Source of the DNA: Agrocybe praecox
Taxonomy: Eukaryota > Basidiomycota > Agaricomycetes > Agaricales > Agrocybaceae
Assembly (NCBI GenBank): GCA_964017145.1
Contig: OZ024850.1
Span: forward strand, 2,829,618 to 2,893,617
Direction of reading: 5' to 3'
DNA: 64,000 nt
This document shows positions 1-11,926 of the stretch, one piece after another. Position numbers and translations under genes: made by a program. Below the pieces are notes generated by a model. The model had not been told where the DNA came from. It did not search any database and worked only from the letters and a program-made list of their open reading frames with translations. Within the stretch, counting starts at the first letter, position 1; each line of letters begins with the position of its first letter.

Positions 1-697
1 CCGATACGAACTGAATTCGTATTCTTCGAAAATTAGCTGATCATATACTTCTTGGATATTGGGAAGGTTGAAGTATGGTTCTGTGATTAGGAGAGAGGAT
101 TGGGTTGTATCGACCTGTTTTGTGTAGTGGGATTGATTAATAAAATTAATAAGATTTTGTTTTGAATGAAAGAAAATTTACCCCAAGAACTTGATTTGAG
201 AATATCCCATCCCAGACAGACTTCTGCGCGTCCCAATCGACGAGATAGCCCTGCATATAAATACATATAGTCGTCAGTCGTTGTATTCGTTATTTTCAAA
301 TTCGAAAGGGAACACAAATAACAATAACACCAGGGGTAAGTTGTTTTTTGTTTTTCGTGTGTCCCATAATTAATTAACGTTTACAGACCTTCTCGAATGG
401 CAACCGATAATGCAACGACGAGTAGTCTTTGCATTCTGCAAATTCGTGTCCGAAATAAGTCGTTTTGTCCCCTTTGGAACGGATGACGGCGTTCGGGATG
501 ATTCTGCAGAGAGGATTCAAGTTTTATTATTATTAGCGTTTTTTATTTTATTTATTTGGTTTTTTGACATTTATTTTAGGGTCGACTAGAAAAATAAAGA
601 AAAATGACATTACTTACCTAGGCTCAAAATCGCGTCCCACGACGCCAGCTTTGACTGTGGACGCGCCATTGTCTAGGATGACGACTGGTTTGTGCAT
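1..697 (-). CDS. ARP6: Actin-related protein 6 (N-terminal part, cut by window edge)
   Basis: This is the N-terminal part of an actin-fold protein of the Arp6 family, a nuclear subunit of the SWR1 complex that exchanges H2A.Z into nucleosomes (family knowledge). Visible exons on the minus strand are 618-697, 389-503, 182-250 and 1-114, and the gene runs off the left edge. The start at 697 gives [18 protein letters not shown], the actin phosphate-binding loop DNGAST in its Arp6 form. Exon 2 carries [12 protein letters not shown], exon 3 [14 protein letters not shown] and exon 4 [19 protein letters not shown], all in the order expected for Arp6. All donors are GT and phases agree across the joins. 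An upstream in-frame ATG exists (817), but the conserved start fits 697. It is divergent from the TANGO2 gene over about 310 bp, so the two probably share a promoter region. Confidence 0.9.
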
Positions 698-1006
698 GTG
701 CGTGGTACCGGTGGTGGTGGTGTTAATGAACTGATGAGCGTGGGAAAAGAAAGTGAGGAATGAAATCATTGAAATGATCTCGGTTCTTGTATGTCGAGAG
801 AGAGTAATTAGGATCATCTCATTTTCCCTTTGAATTCACCTTCGCGGGTTACCCTACAAGGAACAAGGACGTGTACATAACCGCTTAGCTTACTCGGCAC
901 ATGTATGTATAGCAAGCATTACTAAAATTATTTCTTCGAAGCTAAACTTGAAGCTTGACGAGTGCATCGTCTTCCCCGATTATTCTCTAACATTCCGGGC
1001 ATTAAT
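698..1006. promoter_or_regulatory. Divergent intergenic region ARP6 / TANGO2
   Basis: These 309 bases separate the two start codons and must hold both promoters. No clear TATA box or known operator was recognised. Confidence 0.4.
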
Positions 1007-2330
1007 ATGTGCATTGGGATATGGACGCTGAGACATCCGGAATATGCGCTGTGGGTTGGTAGTCTATCCAACATAACAATAACTAACTAACATCCCCCCA
1101 CCAGGATCCTATGCACAAACCGCGACGAATTCCTCGACAGGCCGACGCAGGACGCGCATTTCCATTCGTTCGGCGATGGTGATGATGGTGTGGGCGATGG
1201 TGATGCCCACAAACACAAAATCCTGTCAGGTCGCGATGTCCAAGCTGGTGGATCGTGGTTTGGGATTAATAAGTCGGGGAGGGTGGCGTTGTTGTCAGTC
1301 GCCTCTTTCTATCCATCCATCCACAACACTTACATACACCACACACAGAACGAACATAACCGAACCCGTCTCGCGCAAATGGAACACCTCACGAGGATCC
1401 CTCGTCTCTTCCTTCCTCGAGTCGGAGTCGGACTCGCCCCATCCCCATCGGCTAGAAGATGAGATTGGGAAGATCATGCCCGGGGACGACGCCAAGTTTG
1501 CGGGGTTCAATCTATTGGTGTTGGCTCCTAGGGTCGTTCCTCGTCCTACTGAGGCTGGCTCTAGTACTGGGGACGGCGAACACCAACCCGAACCCGAAAT
1601 CACATACACCGCCCTACTCACAACGAACCACGGCGGAGGGGGCACGCTCGCCTCGCGCGTGCTCGCGCCGGACGAGGTGGCGTGCGGGGCGATGTCGAAT
1701 GGCGTGGATGGCGCGGGGGCTGAGATGTGGCCGAAGGTGGTGCATGCGAGGAAGGCGTTTGAGGAGAGTGTGTTGGGGGTGGGGTTGGAGGAAGGGAGTC
1801 GATCTGAGGTGAATGATGGAGAGGGGGATGAGGAGAAGGTGGTAGAGACAGAGGCAGAGGCAGAGGCAGAGCTTGTGAAGCATTTGTTTGATGTCCTCTC
1901 GTGGGTTATTCTTTATTTTATTTCTTCACGACGCGATTTTATTCTATTCCTTTCATCTTTATCTTTATCTTATCTCTATCCCAAAAACCAACCTACCTAA
2001 CACGTTCACCCATACAGCTGGCACCCCCCAACCCCAATAACCCAGCGCGCCGAGCTACGCCAAACCGTGCAAGTGCTCCCTGTGCCCATCACGCTCGGCG
2101 GGCCCGCAAGCTCGCCCACACCAACATACTACGGCACGCGCACGGCGACGGTGTTGTTGGTCACGAAGAGCGGGGAGGTGACGTTTATTGAGCGGGATGT
2201 GTGGGTGCTTGATCGTGGTACGGGTGACGGTGAACAACCTCAGGTCTTGAAGGCAGACGAGGGATCTCAACGCATGTTTCGATTTAAGCTAGACGTCAAG
2301 TCTAGCATGGCGGAAAATGTAGGATTGTAA
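1007..2330 (+). CDS. TANGO2: TANGO2/NRDE-family protein
   Basis: The exons 1007-1050, 1105-1293, 1349-1900 and 2018-2330 sum to 366 codons (365 residues). The protein begins MCIGIWTLRHPEYAL and carries the family-defining N-R-D-E at residues 20-23, followed by FLDRPT, the ILSGRD...GGSWFGI segment and ALLTNITEP. This is the conserved order of TANGO2 (transport and Golgi organisation 2) proteins. Family members act in the cytosol, mitochondria and secretory pathway and have been linked to haem or acyl-CoA/lipid handling, so no precise reaction can be assigned. Mid-protein there is an acidic low-complexity run in exon 3, (EA)n, built from a hexanucleotide repeat near 1846-1870. The C-terminal exon contains GTRTATVLLVTKSGEVTFIERD, also typical. 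The start is fixed by the MC- N-terminus and by phase. Confidence 0.85.
1846..1871 (+). repeat. In-frame hexanucleotide microsatellite (GGCAGA)n
   Basis: A short tandem repeat of about four units inside TANGO2 exon 3 encodes alternating Glu-Ala just before the donor site at 1901. Its unit length keeps frame. Confidence 0.6.
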
Positions 2331-2719
2331 TTAGGATTTTTACGGTTACTGTGATAGTGGGTAATGACATGTACGATAGGCTATGTACTACTACTGTTGG
2401 CGAATGAAAATGAGAATGAGGAGAGGACGAGTGGATGGATGGTTGTACAAGTACATGAGAAGGAGAAGAAGAAGTACATATAACATAATTCGTTAAACGA
2501 GGGTATAAGTATAGGCAAGCAGGAGATAGTGAGCAGAAGAGAAGAAAAGAGGAGAATTTTTTTACATAACAATAGCGACGACGACGACGAGCAAGACACC
2601 CGCCCAGGTTGGTGCATACCAAGAAAAGACAGAAGAAAGTGAGGAGGTGATGTAAGGTAGGTAGGTGGGGGAATGGAAGGTCCGCGAGTCCAAAGATAGT
2701 AGGAAGAAGAGGGGCCAAC
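2331..2719. other. Convergent 3' intergenic region
   Basis: These 389 bases lie between the TANGO2 stop and the stop of the minus-strand transcription factor. They contain a (CGA)n run near 2575-2590 and purine-rich tracts. No gene was seen. Confidence 0.4.
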
Positions 2720-4377
2720 TCAGCTCATAACATGGCTCACTGCATAGACGCCATGATGATCAGGCGCTGGGAAATAAGGGTTGTACCCTGCTGCGGCCAT
2801 ATGGTTCCATTCCTGGGGAGAGACGCCTGGTGAGCCAGTGTGGAACGATGCATGGCCGCTAGACGCGGATAGGGGAGTCATGATCTCGCTATCAGAAGCA
2901 GGGCCACTGTCGTACGACGGTGCAACGAGGCCTGGCATGTCGTTGCCGCTGTACGAAAGAATAAGTTTATTTGAAAATAAAGTAAAGGAAAATTGCGTAC
3001 TGCAATGAATTGTGTAGTTCCACGATGCGTCGGTATATGTTGCACTGCGTGTTCGGCGGGTGGTTCGCGTACTGCCGTAGAGAGCTCAAGGAACTGTTGA
3101 GTGTCTGCGAGAGGTTGATGTACGCGACCCCCAGCGCTGGATTGTTGCGGCAGGCGCAGGCGAACTGGGAGTGCGGTGAGGGGCTGTATTGCTCCCCACC
3201 ATACCCGTTGTTGTTCTCCTCGTCGCTCCCTGAAAGCGAGTAGTTCGATGCTCCTCCACCTCCTTCTCCTCCATATGATCCATTGTTGGTTGTGCTGCTG
3301 CTGTATTGTGGGTTGGAAGAACTAGAGTGATATGTCCCATTGTTGTACCCTCTCGGATCGTTGTCGAACGCAGAGGACGGCTCGCTCCGTGCATCAGGCG
3401 AGAAGTGGTTGTATCGCATGGAATTCGGATTGGGCGAAGCAGGCGAGAAGCGATACAGCTGCGCCGTACTCGCATCCGGCCCAGGCTCAGTCTTGATGGG
3501 GCTCAACACCGCCCGTCCTCCACCTCCCCCTCCCCCTCCCGTAGTACTTCTGAGCAGGTCATCGGGGGACTGTGTGGTTGTCTGCTGTGATGATGCCACG
3601 CCGGGGCCGAGGGCGCGCTTTTGCAGAGGCTGGCATTTTGTGGCGCGTGAATGCCATTTTTCGTTAGGGTCGCCGTCGCGGAAGCTACTGTCTGCCCACC
3701 GGGGATGTGGCTTGCCTGTGTTGATCGATCATCAGAAAGGGCGGGCGAGCGGGTGTTTTTTTTTTCTTTATTGCTCACCTCGTAATTCGCGCACGAGAGA
3801 TTCCAGCTCTGCAATCCTATTTCGTAGACGGGTGCTTTCGTCAATGGATGGATCATCCCTGAATAAATTTTTATTTTAGTTTATTCATTCATACATTCAG
3901 AGTGGGTGAACCGACCTCAACGCGGGATCGTCGATCTCGTATACACATAAACCTGTCTGTCGATCATGGTAAGTGACTTGACGCAGAAGCCATCGAACGC
4001 GGGTATTTAGTATTCACCAATCCTAGCTGTATGCACCGCTGACAAGGTCGTTTCCGATCACACTGTGAGTAGCAGATGAGCTCAGAACACGAACACGAAG
4101 ACAGACAAGAACATACCTTGCGCTTGGACGTATGGCAATTGAGACAACTCTGCGTGGTTCTGTTCCTCCTCCTTTTCCTATTTTTGGGTGATTAAATAAC
4201 GGGGACGGGGGTAGAGGGGGGGAGAAAGGGAAACACGGTTAATTAGTCGGCTAGTTAAGGGGAGAGGTGTTGAGTGCAGAGGAATTGAACAGACCTGTGG
4301 TCGGTGTCAATGGTGAATTCGAGGTCCATTATCTCGCCTTTTAGTTGGAGAGGCTGAAAGGACTCTGGGGACATCAT
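2720..4377 (-). CDS. Zn(II)2Cys6 fungal transcription factor
   Basis: There are seven exons: 4295-4377, 4117-4177, 4018-4062, 3916-3956, 3779-3858, 3001-3715 and 2720-2948, with 418 codons in frame. The DNA-binding domain is a classic binuclear zinc cluster with Cys at about residues 39, 42, 49, 55, 58 and 67 (C-x2-C-x6-C-x5-C-x2-C-x8-C). A basic KRRRNR stretch precedes it. A short coiled coil follows (ESTRLRNRIAELESLVRELR), the usual dimerisation element. The remainder is low-complexity Ser/Gly/Asn sequence with a poly-Gly run. It then has a conserved-looking segment (FACACRNNPALGVAYINLSQ) and a Pro/Ser-rich tail. It should act in the nucleus as a gene-specific regulator, but the target is unknown. 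No fungal-specific middle homology region was evident. The 5' side has a very long gene-poor stretch that may hold its promoter. Confidence 0.85.
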
Positions 4378-7300
4378 GGTTAGAAGCGGAATTGAAAGTA
4401 GTAGGATAGGTAAGAGGTTCCAGTTCCCTTTTTACTTGAAAGGCAAGCGTCCTTAAGTGCTTCCGCCTGCTCATTAAGTAACTTGAGATCCCTACTAACA
4501 GATCTAACAATCTCCCGATCCCCACCAAACAAACTACATGTATACCCCCCTAAAATGGGTAAAATACCTGTGCCCTGAGGATCAGATTCCCTGGGAATTT
4601 TTATAATATGTATTTTTAGGTCTTTTTTTTTCTTCACCGGAATCCATATTGAATGCCTTTCCTGTCACCCCCCGACCATACGGAACTACCTCCGATAAAA
4701 TGTCCGTTACCGATGACTGGTGTTGCCTAATGCCTATCTTGCCTTACCGGCCCTTTACCCTATGCAGGTGGCGCCCCTCCCTCGCGCGCGCATCGTCATC
4801 ATCACTCGTTGAATGAATCCTAACAGGGAATCCGGATATGTGGCGTTACACGTAAACAAAATACTTGACTCCAAAACCATGTGTTCATTGTCCGTCTTTT
4901 TACTTTGGTCTGTCTCGTTGTCTGATAACAAACTGCGTTGCTTTATTTTATTCTATGAACGGTCCCCTCGATGGACTTGTCGAGGGCTAGTAAGACACTA
5001 CATGGAACGCACAACGAACTAATCGTCCGCGGAAGACGGTAGCTATCTATGTGACTATTCGGCTACTAGTACTTGCTATTACTAGTTTTCCCAGATATTT
5101 TCCCAATCTATATAAACCTTCTAAACCTTGCTCGGGAACATCGGCATCGGAATCTCCCCGATTAAAATTTTTGGTACATACAGGACGAGCTGGATGTTAA
5201 ATGGTTCGGTTAACAAGCCTTGATCGAGTCATATGTGGTGGACGAGGATGGTCAGGGATTGGAGGGCTTACTTTAACTTGCTTAATTACCACTCGCGCGC
5301 GTTCTGTTCTGTTCTGTTCTGTCTGTCTGTCTGTTTGGAAAGGAGGAATACAAAGATATCGCCTCGAGGCCTTGCCTCGCCCTCACCAGCGCCAAAAATT
5401 ACCACTGATGGAATGCCACAATCAGTCAAAAGATTGGAAGTTGAACTTGGAAGTCGAAGGAAGCCAGCAACGCAGGAAGGAGATCAGCTTGAATGGGTAA
5501 GTATCGCCTGCCAAATCCTGCCTAATATCCGTGATCTTGCTGATGATGATGCAGATGCATATGATGGATGATGATCGGTGACATTTTACTACAAGCTTTT
5601 CTTTTCTTTTCATGATTTTTCTTTTTCTCCATTTACATCTTGAGTAGTGAAGGACGCGTTTTTTTTCTGGTTTGAGGATACATACTTACAAACACACGGT
5701 ACATACACGGATAATATGTAGGAGAATAGGAGAATAAGATAAGGATAATAGTGCCTCTGCGAAAAGCATACAAAAAGGTACATATTACCTGTCATGCAAC
5801 GGAGCCTCGCAAAGTTAAGCGATTACATTGATTTGAATTGAATTGATTCGGGACAGAACTGATTTTCTTCCCAGGAGTATCGCGCCATTTGCTCGAGGTT
5901 GGTTTACCTTTACTCGCAGCTTTGTGCTATTGGAATAATTATAGCATGATGCATGGAATATAAGGCGTGAGTGAGAAAAAGCTTTGGCCGCGCTTTGGAT
6001 TCAGATCCTGCAACTTGTTTCTTGAAAGCCAGACTGTGCTGGGCCAACCAGGATACTTATGTTTAGATCCGAGGCCTAGAACATACGCTCGTTTACCGAC
6101 GCCGACACTTTTGGGTGTACAGTGTAGCGCCAGAAGGAATCCGAACTTCGAAGTTCGAACAGCCATCAATATGATTTATTCGCCAAGACTTTTTGTGTGT
6201 TCATTTTGGATTTGGAGAGACACCGGTTATCAAGATCGTGTGTTTACTGCATCACATTAGATCACATTCACTTGGGTTACCTTCTTGAGTGGTTTTTTGT
6301 GTGACTTGGCTTGGGTCTTGGACCGTCAGACTCTGACTCGAGGTCGTCCGGAAGTTGCCTTTGCTTGGCCTGGGCCAATTCATCAAGTTCATGAATTCGA
6401 AGCGCCGTCATATGTTATATGTTATGTTATGAATTATGTATTTGTGTACATATGTCGGGCAGTCGAGTTCGCGCTGACTCCATCCTTCAATTTAGTAAAA
6501 GGACACTTGAGAGGGACGCTATTACACTAGGAGGGAGGAAGACCAGATAGCTTGCTTGTATTAGTCTGGAGTCTGGGGACTATGTGCTGAATGCACGAGA
6601 AGGATATTATACTGTGTACATAGGATCCGATTCTCTGGATATGGATATGTATCTGTATCGTCGACACAATTGAGTTTTAGTTTTTGGACTTGAGAGGCTT
6701 TCTCCTTGATGCGCTTTTTGGGAGTTATATTGCAACTTGCGAAATTACATGTGGCGTCATGAAATCAGAGCGTCGCGTCAAAACCCATTGATTCGATCGG
6801 GGTTGCTCGACGAAGGTGAGAGCTGCTTGTCGACTGTGATTTTACGATCGTTGGACCCCTTACGACCGGGGTCTTTCCGGCGAAATAAAGGAGGAAAATA
6901 GGCCCAGCAACGGCCAGTGATAGCCAGCCAAATTGAGCGCACCGGTGAGAGGTGAGAGGTGACGACATTCCATTTAAGGCCAAGGGCGGACAGGCAGGGA
7001 GTGAGTACCCCCTTGTTGAGGAAAGGTAGCCGTATGTAATATGGTTCATGGCGTCTTATTTTTTCGTTCTTTCTAATAAAACATCTGTTATCTGTCTTGT
7101 CTGTCCATGTCAACCATCAAATTGGAAGTGTCGCGTTGTCCGGTCACCCGGTCATCCACTGGGATATGTTTTTTTAGGCTCGACAAGTTTGGGGTGACAG
7201 AGCGAGTTAGAGTTTGGGACAAGTCACGACAACGACAAGTTAGGTACGTAGTACGTACGTCCCAAACCCAAGGAAGAACTTAAGAGACATAGACATAGAC

Positions 7301-7962
7301 ATAGACGTAGATAGAATAGATAGACGATAATGTACTCCAATGCAGAGATGGCGCTGACAGATGGAGGGAGTACGACGCCACTGCGAAAGAAAGTCGTCAG
7401 AAAGTAGTGCCGGCGTCGTTTTTGTTTTTGGGTTTCTTTTGAATTGGTGCGCGTTAATTTATCGCGTTTTGTACTCTGTGATGTACGTTTTAGATCGACC
7501 CGGGAGTAAGAAGAGCCATATTACGAGGAACAAACACGTAGTGATAAGAATTGTTGTTGTTGTGAAGCGGGACTTAGAACGTTGTCGTCAGACCAGTGAC
7601 CAGGACGAGTTTTGGGAAACAGAACAATGTTTTAAAAAAGGAAAGAGAACGCTGATCGTTTTCCGTGGTATGTCGGTGGAAGCTGTTGCCAAGCAGTGAC
7701 AAGCAAGTGACGTAGGCCAACCTCTAGAAGTGGCGGTTCTTTGCAACATGCTGCATACGTTCTTCTGGTATTGACCACTACTACTATCGTCTTCTACTGT
7801 TTTTTGCTTCTTGATACTATTTCTAGCTTACTCTCTTTGACATAAATCTACGAAGGAGAGTCAGTCGTTGTTGAAATGTGCGTTTGTCTTTGTGAGAGTA
7901 GTAATTATAATCTGATTTCCAGCTTCAGAAAAGAGAATACTTTACACACGCGGACCGCGTCT
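4378..7962. other. Gene-poor 3.6 kb region
   Basis: No convincing conserved gene was found here. It contains short microsatellites at 5303-5337 (GTTCT/GTCT units), 6414-6435 (ATGTTAT-like units) and 7285-7320 (AGACAT units). It also contains a small spliced ORF candidate at 5413-5581. It must include the promoter and 5' leader of the transcription factor (left end) and of the PS synthase (right end). Confidence 0.4.
5303..5337. repeat. Pentanucleotide/tetranucleotide microsatellite
   Basis: Tandem GTTCT units pass directly into GTCT units, a simple-sequence tract in the gene-poor region. Confidence 0.7.
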
Positions 7963-10328
7963 ATGGCGTCAAGACAGGACAACAACCCCGACTTGTCGCC
8001 TACGTCTCCGGGAGAGGACTCTGACGCGATACTGTCACCTGTTGCGGAGATTGAGCCTGAGCCAGTCCCGGGCCTTAATGGTGTCCCCGTACGATGTACG
8101 TTAACGGTTTTGTAACAGCAACGACAACGATAACCACAACATGTGGTCGTAAATTGCGAATTACACAGATACTGTTATCGTTGTCGTAATCCTTTTTGAC
8201 TTTTTATTAACGTGATTTTTTATAGGGTACGATGTATGTGGCACTTTTTCTCTCCATTTGTCGTGTTATTTTTTTCCTATCCTCGGTGACGAACGATGAT
8301 GATGATGCTCACGTCGGATATTCCGTAATCAGGCCGACCGTACAGAGTCTTACACGCGCATAACGCCTTTTCAAGAGAAGAACGACACGAGCGTTGAGTA
8401 AGTACCTTTTGTCTAGACCTCTTCATGTCGATCAGACGGAGGATTTGTAATTGAATTGTGTCTGTTTTACTTACTAGGTTTTTCTACAATCCCGTAACTC
8501 TGTCGGCGCTTGCGTGCGGTTTAGTCGTGCTTGCTTATGTAGCCATGACCCAAGACGTTTTGGAAGAGGGCAGAGACAAAAGACGCGTGTATGTTTTTCC
8601 CCCCTTGTTCCTTTTTTTGCGTGTTGGTATCTTAGCAACTTACGCCATGGATTATTTGAAATTTTCTTTTCTTCCAGTGGTGTATATGCCGCTATAACGT
8701 CGTTCTTGATGTTTGCCATGATCCAGTTCCGGGATGGACCTTTCATTAGACCTCATCCTGCCTTCTGGCGTATAATCCTTGGTGTTAACCTACTGTATGA
8801 GTTAGCATTGGTGTTCTTGCTCTTCCAAGACCTTAAGACTGCCCGTCAAATGATGGTCTATATCGATTCTAACTTGGGCGTACCGTTACCCGAGAAGAGC
8901 TACGCAGAAGACTGTGCTTTGACTGCAAAGAACCTATGGGTATGCTTTAAGTCTGAAAGTCATTGACCTTATATCTGTTGACTTTCGTCTAAATAGAACG
9001 CGATTGACATCTTCTGTGTCGCGCATACTCTAGGTTGGTTTGGAAAGGCCATGATTCTGCGAGATTATTGGTTTTGTTGGGTTCGTTTTCTTTCCCTTCG
9101 TTGTTCTTGATCATCATCTAACGAAAATCTTAAATAGATTCTAAGTATAGCATTTGAGTTGGCAGAGTACAGTTTGCAGCACCAGCTTGCGAACTTTGCC
9201 GAGGTATGTCACGTCAATATTTAAAAGACATATGTTTAGCAACGATTATAGTGCTGGTGGGATCATGTATGTTTTTTCTTTTCCATTCTCTCTAGAAGAC
9301 AGTCATGAACGTCACTCCAACGAGTAGTGGATTTTAGATGTCCTGCTATGCAATTGGCTTGGAACATATCTAGGTATGTGCTTTGGGTTAATGATCGTGC
9401 TTCTCGACTTCTCAACGATAGTGTTTACCTAGGGATGAAAGTTTGCCAGTACTTCGAAGTCAAGGTACGCCCGTGTGTCCTCTTCTATGGAAGCATCGGG
9501 CGTTAAACAATGGTGTCCCATAGCCTTACGAATGGCGCGGATTCCGGCAAACGCGAGGTATTCGGTCAAAGGCGAAGCGAGTCTTGAGCCAGTTCTCCCC
9601 TCATGATTTCACGTCCTTCAAGTGGGGCACGGCTACTGATTTTCTCCATTTCTCGACGGTGGTCCTTCTGCTTGCTGTATTTTTAGCGGCCGAACTCAAC
9701 CCCTTTTATCTCAAGGTAAGATAAAGGGTTACTTTAGGTTGTATATATGTATGTCAAAGAACACCTGCCTGACTTCATTTCATTTCGTTAGAGTCTACTC
9801 TGGATGGAGCCGGATCATCCCATCATCATCTTGCGCCTGGCTTTCGTTTTCCTCTGCGCCCTACCGGCCGTTCGAGAACTCTTCCAATATATTAACGATC
9901 CGCGGTAAGTTTGTACATGCTTTCGTAGTGTCCTGTTCAAACGCTTGACTTTCCTTCGCCTTCTAGACGAGCTGTGAGAATGGGCCAACATTGTTGGCTG
10001 CTTCTTGCTACGATCGTTACTGAATTGTTGGTTATTACAAAATGGAGTAAAGGCCAGTTTCCTACTCCTACACCTCCCAAGGTTAAGTTGGGCTGGGCAA
10101 TTGGTGCCACCCTACTCGTGCTATATCCAACCTTCCAGGTAAGTTCCCGGTAGCTTACCTTTCTTGCCTATTCATCTTGCTGTTGCTCGTTGGCATTGCT
10201 GGGGCATTCTTTCCTCCTTCTCCCGTGTCCCTGCATGACAGCTGATTGACATTTCACAGTTCGGAGTCCCGAGTGCAAGAAGGTATATCCGAAAACATAT
10301 CAAAAAGGCGAAACCAAAATCTTCCTGA
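7963..10328 (+). CDS. Base-exchange type phosphatidylserine synthase (PSS1/PSS2 family)
   Basis: There are fourteen exons: 7963-8095, 8226-8233, 8333-8397, 8478-8588, 8678-8939, 8997-9080, 9138-9203, 9252-9266, 9328-9373, 9433-9464, 9524-9715, 9792-9904, 9967-10138 and 10260-10328. They sum to exactly 456 codons (455 residues). The protein is polytopic. It carries the PSS family core CWWDHWILDVLLCNWLG, then KVCQYFEVKPYEWRG, then ELNPFYLKSLLWMEPDHP, in the expected order. Enzymes of this family sit in the ER membrane and swap serine for the choline or ethanolamine head group of existing phospholipids (established for animal and plant members). Yeasts make PS through the unrelated CDP-diacylglycerol enzyme Cho1, so this is an additional or alternative route here. 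A basic tail (RYIRKHIKKAKPK) ends the protein. Two exons are only 8 and 15 nt. An upstream in-frame start near 7876 is possible but less likely. Confidence 0.85.
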
Positions 10329-11926
10329 TAATGATCATCCATTGTTTGCGTTACTTATAACCAGCCTATAGCTATCTCCCGCAGAAATTAATTATATCAA
10401 TGGATATTTTACTGATTATGCGACTTCTTCTCTTGCATCCGAGATTTTTGGATCAACGGTGTATGAACAGGTCATCGAAGTTTGTCTCCAACACCATTTA
10501 TCATGCCAGTCCCATTTGATCGAATGTGTGAGAGTTTTGGTGTTGTTCTGTGGGAGTTTATTCTACTTATCCGCGTCTGTGGGCGTCGGCGCCGTCAGGT
10601 ATGCTTTACTGGCCCTTTGTTGTCGGATCTTCAAGTACACCATAAGTACTGTCCACTCGCACACCCGACGCTGCTGGCGAGGTGCGGTTGAGCAGATAAA
10701 TATTATTATCAATCGGTACGCTTCAATTCTTTCTTCTCTTTGGGCGTTCTCGTTCTAGGCTTTCGCGTTCCAGGTGTTTGTAACTCCTTACACAGCCTTG
10801 CTATATGGCATATGCAAAGGTATCAGATAAATTAATAGTGCTAGGCGGAAGAAGCTGATGGTGGCCCCTCCAGTTACTGCTCTGAATCCGCGACTCCGAG
10901 TCTCTCTGTGCAAACCCTTGCCCTTGGATATGATATCGATGGTCTTGGGCTGTTGGTCTAAATATAACTCAGTAGACGTGAACAGCCTTTCGGATTTCTG
11001 TTTATGTTGTCCCTGCCCAGTCTTTTTTTTTCCCTTTCACGTGTGTTTATGATGATTTCGCTTATGAGGTCAGTGACAATGGTACCAGTACATATGCAGC
11101 TACGCTGATGGGGTGATTACTTAAAGATAGAAAAGAGGGACGGGCATATGCTTTCACATCTCCGAGTTTCCAGAACGACGGTGAACTGAATTTGAAGGCT
11201 GGATTGAAATTAGAACTTGGAGAATGGGGTGATAGCTTTTTTGTGTTTTGCTAATGGATGGATAAATACATACATATAAATCTGTTTGACTAAGCCCGGG
11301 TAAGAGTCTAGTTGATTTGTATGATTTCATGCTGACATGAGGTACAGAGAACCACCGATTATTTATTACTTTATGAATGAGTGGGACTCCACTCCTCCTA
11401 GTTTATATATGCATCTATTGACCGAAGTTGGTACTATTCTATTAATATTGAGAAATCCAAGGGGAAAGCGAGCGAATAGTATTATGGGCGGTAGTAACCG
11501 ACCTGCATTTGTGAATTTTCCTCTTAGAGCGTTTGTATAGAATGCCGCCGCCGCGTTACCATTACCATTACATACGTACTTACCCAGCAAGGGCTGTAAC
11601 TCGTGATAGAGTTTTTGGTGGTCAGGGCCTGACGTTTCAGCCCGACGCACCGTCGGCGCCGTCCGTTTCTCGTCTATTCCATTTATACTTTTGCATTCTG
11701 CGCGTCAGGGATTGCGCGCGCTACACGGTGGCCGAACGCGTCTCGGTTCGGAGAGGCCACCGGAGTTTCACGTGGTATGCCGAATACTTAGATTTACATT
11801 AGGTAATACATTCATGACTAACCGTTGGAGGTGACCCAGCCACTCATTTCCTCTTGTCCTTGCTCAACGTCGTTGTCGTCGACGAACCAACTTTTGTTGC
11901 CTTTTGAATCCTAGAAAAACTCCAAA
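10329..11926. other. 1.6 kb intergenic region with a kinase-like fragment
   Basis: No intact gene was found. A short ORF at about 10482-10610 contains SFGVVLWE, a protein-kinase subdomain IX signature, with no recognisable kinase sequence around it (see the separate entry). The right end should hold the KIN17 promoter. Confidence 0.4.
10482..10610 (+). pseudogene. Protein kinase (TKL-like) fragment, probable relic
   Basis: The frame reads PFDRMCESFGVVLWEFILL, and the kinase-like octapeptide is encoded at 10533-10556. This matches the alpha-F start of Ser/Thr and tyrosine-kinase-like domains, as in D-V-Y-SFGVVLWE. Glycine loop, HRD and DFG motifs were not found upstream in a joinable frame, and the sequence degrades downstream. 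A decayed copy is therefore the best reading. Chance similarity is possible because only about ten residues match. Confidence 0.3.
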
